DNA of 7,490 nucleotides from NCBI GenBank assembly GCA_003497765.1, contig DNNY01000015.1:1-7490 (forward strand), read 5' to 3'. The stretch comes from Oceanospirillaceae bacterium (GTDB taxonomy: Bacteria > Pseudomonadota > Gammaproteobacteria > Pseudomonadales > Balneatricaceae). The notes under the pieces were generated by a model. It did not search any database, was not told the DNA's origin, and worked only from the letters and a program-made list of their open reading frames with translations. The translations under genes were made by a program, and so were the position numbers. Shown piece by piece: positions 4,804 to 7,490 of this stretch. Position 1 is the stretch's first letter; each line of letters opens with the position of its first letter.

Positions 4804-7119
4804 CTAACGCCGTTTACGTCTTTTACTAGCAGAGCCTTTGCCATCTTTGCCACTCTTGCTGCTCTTGCCACCTTTGCGACCGCCACCTTTGGGGCCAGCT
4901 TCGGCTAGGTCAAAGTCGATCTTTTTCTCGTCCAGATCGACACGCATCACTTTTATCTGCAAGCTGTCACCGAGGCGGAAACTGCGACCTGAACGCTCAC
5001 CGTGTAAACGATTTTTAGCCTGATCAAAATGATAATAGTCACCTGGCAAGGCACTGATATGCACCAATCCTTCGACAAATACATCATCCAGTTCCACAAA
5101 AATACCAAAGCTGGTAACGGCATTAACGGTGCCCCAGAACTGATCACCAATATGATTCTGCATATATTCACATTTGAGCCAGCCAATAACATCCCAACTG
5201 GCCTCATCCGCGCGCCTTTCTGCCATGGAACAATGCTCGCCCAAGGCCGCCATATGTTCCCCAGAATAGGGGTACCAGACCTGTTTTGGTTTGGTGTTGG
5301 TACTATTGACGCGCTTAATATAACGGCTGCTCTGTTCGCTCTGAATTACACTGCGAATGGCACGATGCACAAGTAAGTCTGGGTAGCGACGAATGGGGGA
5401 GGTAAAGTGTGCATAGGCATCAAACCCCAGCCCAAAATGACCCTCATTCTCAGGTGTATAAACAGCTTGGCTTAAAGAACGCAGTAACACAGTTTGTACT
5501 AACCCAGCTTCGGGTCGATCCTGCACTTTTTCTAATAGCGCCTGATAATCTTCTGGCTTAGGGTCAATACCACCCGGCAACCGTAAGCCTAATTCATTTA
5601 AATAACTACGTAAGTTTTCTAACTTAGTGGCTTTAGGGCCTTTATGAACCCGATATAAACTGGTGAGTTTATGTTTGCCCAAAAATTTAGCGGTACTTAC
5701 ATTTGCACATAGCATGCACTCTTCAATAAGCTTATGGGCATCATTGCGCACTACAGGCACTATCTGGTCAATCTTACGCTCGTCGCCAAATACGATGCGG
5801 GTTTCTTGGGTTTCAAAATCAATCGCACCGCGCTCTTTACGAGCTTTGCGCAGTGCGCGAAAGAGATTATAGAGTTCATCAATAGGCTGACATAAATCGC
5901 CTTGGGCTTCACGCTCTTTATGATTGTCGGCATGATCACGATCGAGCATGGCGCCTACTTTGGTATAGGTAAGGCGGGCATGGGAATGGATTAAACCCTC
6001 ATAAAAACGATAACCCGATAGTTTGCCCCTCGCACTGACGGTCATCTCACAAACCATTACAAGACGATCAACATGAGGGTTAAGTGAGCATAAACCATTG
6101 GAAATAGCTTCTGGCAGCATGGGCACCACGCGCTCAGGGAAATACACAGAAGTAGCACGCCTATGGGCTTCCGTATCAAGAGCGGTATCGGGGCGCACAT
6201 AATGGCTGACATCGGCGATGGCCACATATAAACGCCAACCCCCTAGGCTTTTTTTGCGGCAATATACCGCATCATCAAAGTCTCGTGCATCTTCGCCATC
6301 AATGGTTACAAAGGGCAAGTTACGCAGATCAACACGGTCGGCCTTATCCGCTTCGGCCACTTCCGGTGCAAGGCGCTTGGCCTCAGCTAAGGTATCTGTG
6401 GGCCATTCATGGGGAATACCATGGTTGCGAATAGCTACATCAATTTCCATACCCGGAGCCATATGTTCACCTAGGATTTCGGCTACATGGCCTATAGGCT
6501 GACTGCGTTTGCTGGGCTGTTGCACAATATCCACCACCACATATTGACCTGCCTCCACGGGCAAACCAGAATCCGCAGCAATCAAAATATCTTGGTTAAT
6601 ACGCTGATTATCGGGGCGCACAAAACACACCCCCGATTCATTATAAAAACGACCAACAACTTGTTTAGTATTACGCTCGGTTACTTCCACAATGGTAGCT
6701 TCTGGACGCCCCTTACGGTCAACGCCTATTAAGCGCACTAAGGCTTTATCACCATCCAATACAGCGCGCATCTGGCGATGATGCAAATAAAGATCTTCAC
6801 CACCATTATCTGGCTTTAAAAAACCAAAGCCATCACGATGACCAATAATGCGACCTAAAATAAGATCCATTTTGCTCACGGCACCATAGGCACCTTTGCG
6901 ATCACTAATTAACTGGCCATCACGCTCCATAGCCCGTAAGCGGCGGCGTAAACCTTCTACTTCATCCAAATCAAAAAGGGCTAGCTCAAAACTCAGCTGG
7001 CGCAAGGTAGCCGGACCACTGCGATCCCGCAAATGTTGAATAATAAATTCACGACTGGGTATAGGCTTGTCGTATTTGTTAGCCTCACGGTCAACGTGAG
7101 GGTCATTCGTGATTGTCAT
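4804..7119 (-). CDS. rnr: Ribonuclease R
   Basis: RNase R is a 3'-5' exoribonuclease that degrades structured RNA, takes part in rRNA quality control and, with tmRNA-SmpB, in non-stop mRNA decay. The protein is 771 aa from ATG 7119 (E. coli 813). The order is a winged-helix N terminus (about 20-85), cold-shock domains (about 85-225), the RNB catalytic domain (about 260-590), S1 (about 658-740), and a Lys/Gly/Ser/Arg tail. The RNB centre DGEDARDFDDA carries the four metal-binding Asp at 274, 280, 282 and 283, and the signature HFTSPIRRYPDLLVHR is at about 571-586. S1 contains GTVNAVTSFGIFVELDD. The frame also opens at TTG 7137, but a good -10 at 7149-7154 would start RNA near 7142, almost on the TTG, so ATG 7119 is preferred. 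There is no strong Shine-Dalgarno sequence. The basic tail is much shorter than in E. coli. Confidence 0.97.
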   Translation of the reverse strand: MTITNDPHVDREANKYDKPIPSREFIIQHLRDRSGPATLRQLSFELALFDLDEVEGLRRRLRAMERDGQLISDRKGAYGAVSKMDLILGRIIGHRDGFGFLKPDNGGEDLYLHHRQMRAVLDGDKALVRLIGVDRKGRPEATIVEVTERNTKQVVGRFYNESGVCFVRPDNQRINQDILIAADSGLPVEAGQYVVVDIVQQPSKRSQPIGHVAEILGEHMAPGMEIDVAIRNHGIPHEWPTDTLAEAKRLAPEVAEADKADRVDLRNLPFVTIDGEDARDFDDAVYCRKKSLGGWRLYVAIADVSHYVRPDTALDTEAHRRATSVYFPERVVPMLPEAISNGLCSLNPHVDRLVMVCEMTVSARGKLSGYRFYEGLIHSHARLTYTKVGAMLDRDHADNHKEREAQGDLCQPIDELYNLFRALRKARKERGAIDFETQETRIVFGDERKIDQIVPVVRNDAHKLIEECMLCANVSTAKFLGKHKLTSLYRVHKGPKATKLENLRSYLNELGLRLPGGIDPKPEDYQALLEKVQDRPEAGLVQTVLLRSLSQAVYTPENEGHFGLGFDAYAHFTSPIRRYPDLLVHRAIRSVIQSEQSSRYIKRVNSTNTKPKQVWYPYSGEHMAALGEHCSMAERRADEASWDVIGWLKCEYMQNHIGDQFWGTVNAVTSFGIFVELDDVFVEGLVHISALPGDYYHFDQAKNRLHGERSGRSFRLGDSLQIKVMRVDLDEKKIDFDLAEAGPKGGGRKGGKSSKSGKDGKGSASKRRKRR

Positions 7120-7148
7120 GTTATAAACCAAACTCAAGATATGTGGCT

Positions 7149-7154
7149 ATTATA
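7149..7154 (-). promoter_or_regulatory. -10 element of rnr-rlmB promoter
   Basis: A perfect TATAAT lies on the minus strand 29 nt upstream of the chosen rnr ATG. The -35 region at the usual 16-18 nt spacing (around 7171-7178) reads like GCCTAT and does not match TTGACA, so the promoter may be weak or activator-dependent. The predicted RNA start near 7142 supports ATG 7119 over TTG 7137. Confidence 0.55.
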
Positions 7155-7182
7155 CGCTGTTCTGAGATGATATAGGCGGCTG

Positions 7183-7261
7183 TCACCAGCCTAACTAGAA
7201 AAAAGTCCTATAACGGCTAAAAAAACATCAACAAGATGACGTAAAATATCAAGTTAGGTGA
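7183..7261. repeat. Inverted repeat in the rnr/crotonase divergent region
   Basis: CCTAACT (7190-7196) and AGTTAGG (7252-7258) are perfect inverted copies 55 nt apart, with TCA/TGA (7183-7185 and 7259-7261) extending the symmetry outside a small bulge. Between them lie an A-rich stretch and a small CATC/GATG palindrome (7226-7229 and 7235-7238). The repeat sits between the rnr -10 and the candidate -10 of the crotonase gene, so paired operator half-sites are possible but unproven. Confidence 0.3.
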
Positions 7262-7272
7262 TCTAAAGCCCC

Positions 7273-7278
7273 TATACT
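7273..7278 (+). promoter_or_regulatory. Candidate -10 element for the crotonase-family gene
   Basis: TATACT lies 31 nt upstream of the ATG at 7310 and differs from consensus at one base. No good -35 is seen 16-18 nt further upstream (around 7249-7256), so this is a tentative call. Confidence 0.35.
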
Positions 7279-7309
7279 AAAATTCATTAATTGCCTGCGG
7301 AGTAGCGAC

Positions 7310-7490
7310 ATGAGTCAAGAAGTTGTCAACATACAACGCCAGAATGGTATTTATACCGTGGAACTGGATCGACCCAAAGCCAATGCCATCGACCTTGCCA
7401 CCAGTCGCCAACTCGGTGAAGCATTTCAGGCATTTCGTGATGACCCTGAGATGCGTGTCGCCATTATTAAAACCGCTGGCGAGCGCTTCT
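7310..7490 (+). CDS. Crotonase (enoyl-CoA hydratase/isomerase) family protein, CaiD-like, 3' end outside window
   Basis: Only the first 60 codons are present; the frame is open at the window edge. Crotonases act on acyl-CoA thioesters through an oxyanion hole. The visible part has the first family strand and LDRPKANAID (19-28), then LGEAFQAFRDDPEMRVAII (35-53) leading into KTAGERF, just before the expected oxyanion-hole segment. The wording DRPKANAID and FRDDP..RVAII is especially close to CaiD (carnitinyl-CoA dehydratase of E. coli), but the residues that decide substrate lie beyond the window, so no symbol is given. The start ATG 7310 is supported by GGAG (7299-7302) with 7 nt spacing. It is transcribed divergently from rnr, with about 190 nt between the two starts. 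Confidence 0.9.
   Translation, partial: MSQEVVNIQRQNGIYTVELDRPKANAIDLATSRQLGEAFQAFRDDPEMRVAIIKTAGERF

Noticed and set aside
4838..5376. Reading frames overlapping the 3' part of rnr (plus 4838-5023 and 5029-5376, minus 4953-5207)
   Set aside because: All overlap the RNase R S1 and RNB coding region, which is intact in its own frame; no independent coding evidence.
5663..6732. Three plus-strand reading frames antisense to rnr (5663-5872, 6218-6502, 6487-6732)
   Set aside because: Opposite-strand shadows of the RNB and cold-shock coding region, without ribosome sites or family motifs.
7120..7137. TTG start for rnr, six codons upstream
   Set aside because: The predicted RNA start near 7142 leaves almost no leader, and no ribosome site precedes it.
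1..7490. Mobile elements, CRISPR arrays, tRNA or rRNA genes
   Set aside because: No transposase or integrase motifs, no regularly spaced repeats, and no cloverleaf or rRNA sequence was recognised on reading through.

Overview
The window looks like a chromosomal segment from a gammaproteobacterium of moderate base composition. The basis is the near-E. coli sequence of S6, S18, L9, RlmB and RNase R, the rnr-rlmB gene pair, and the clustered rpsF-rpsR-rplI genes. Lack of priB between rpsF and rpsR argues against an enteric species and fits a marine or environmental gammaproteobacterium (for example the Cellvibrionales/Pseudomonadales side). That placement is inference.

Layout from left to right. 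(1) Positions 2-1292 hold a leftward ribosomal protein operon, rpsF-rpsR-rplI, with a good sigma70-type promoter (TTGAGT, 17 nt, TATAAT). Its 5' leader folds into nested stems that resemble the known S6:S18-binding autoregulatory leader, and the outermost stem would pair an anti-Shine-Dalgarno sequence with the rpsF Shine-Dalgarno (SD) sequence. (2) Positions 1466-1972 hold a rightward gene for a DUF2867-like protein of unknown function. (3) Positions 1975-2059 form a compact structured spacer: a long nested hairpin flanked by a run of seven A, so that on the minus strand it reads as an orphan intrinsic terminator. (4) Positions 2079-3958 hold a rightward, translationally coupled pair: a MepA-like MATE efflux transporter and a small membrane J-domain protein resembling mitochondrial Tim14/Pam18. 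(5) Positions 3959-4052 are a convergent junction with a hairpin. (6) Positions 4053-7119 hold the leftward rnr-rlmB operon (RNase R, then the 23S rRNA Gm2251 methyltransferase). (7) Positions 7120-7309 are a divergent promoter region, followed by the first 60 codons of a rightward crotonase-family gene that most resembles CaiD and runs off the window end.

The two leftward blocks are translation and RNA-metabolism housekeeping: ribosomal proteins, rRNA methylation and RNA decay. The rightward genes between them (DUF2867, MATE, J-protein) are an accessory insertion relative to the enteric layout, where rnr-rlmB lies close to rpsF. No CRISPR array, tRNA, rRNA, insertion sequence or phage gene was seen. 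The most interesting unexplained signals are the structured spacer upstream of the MATE gene, the rpsF leader with SD sequestration, and the Tim14-like protein coupled to a transporter.
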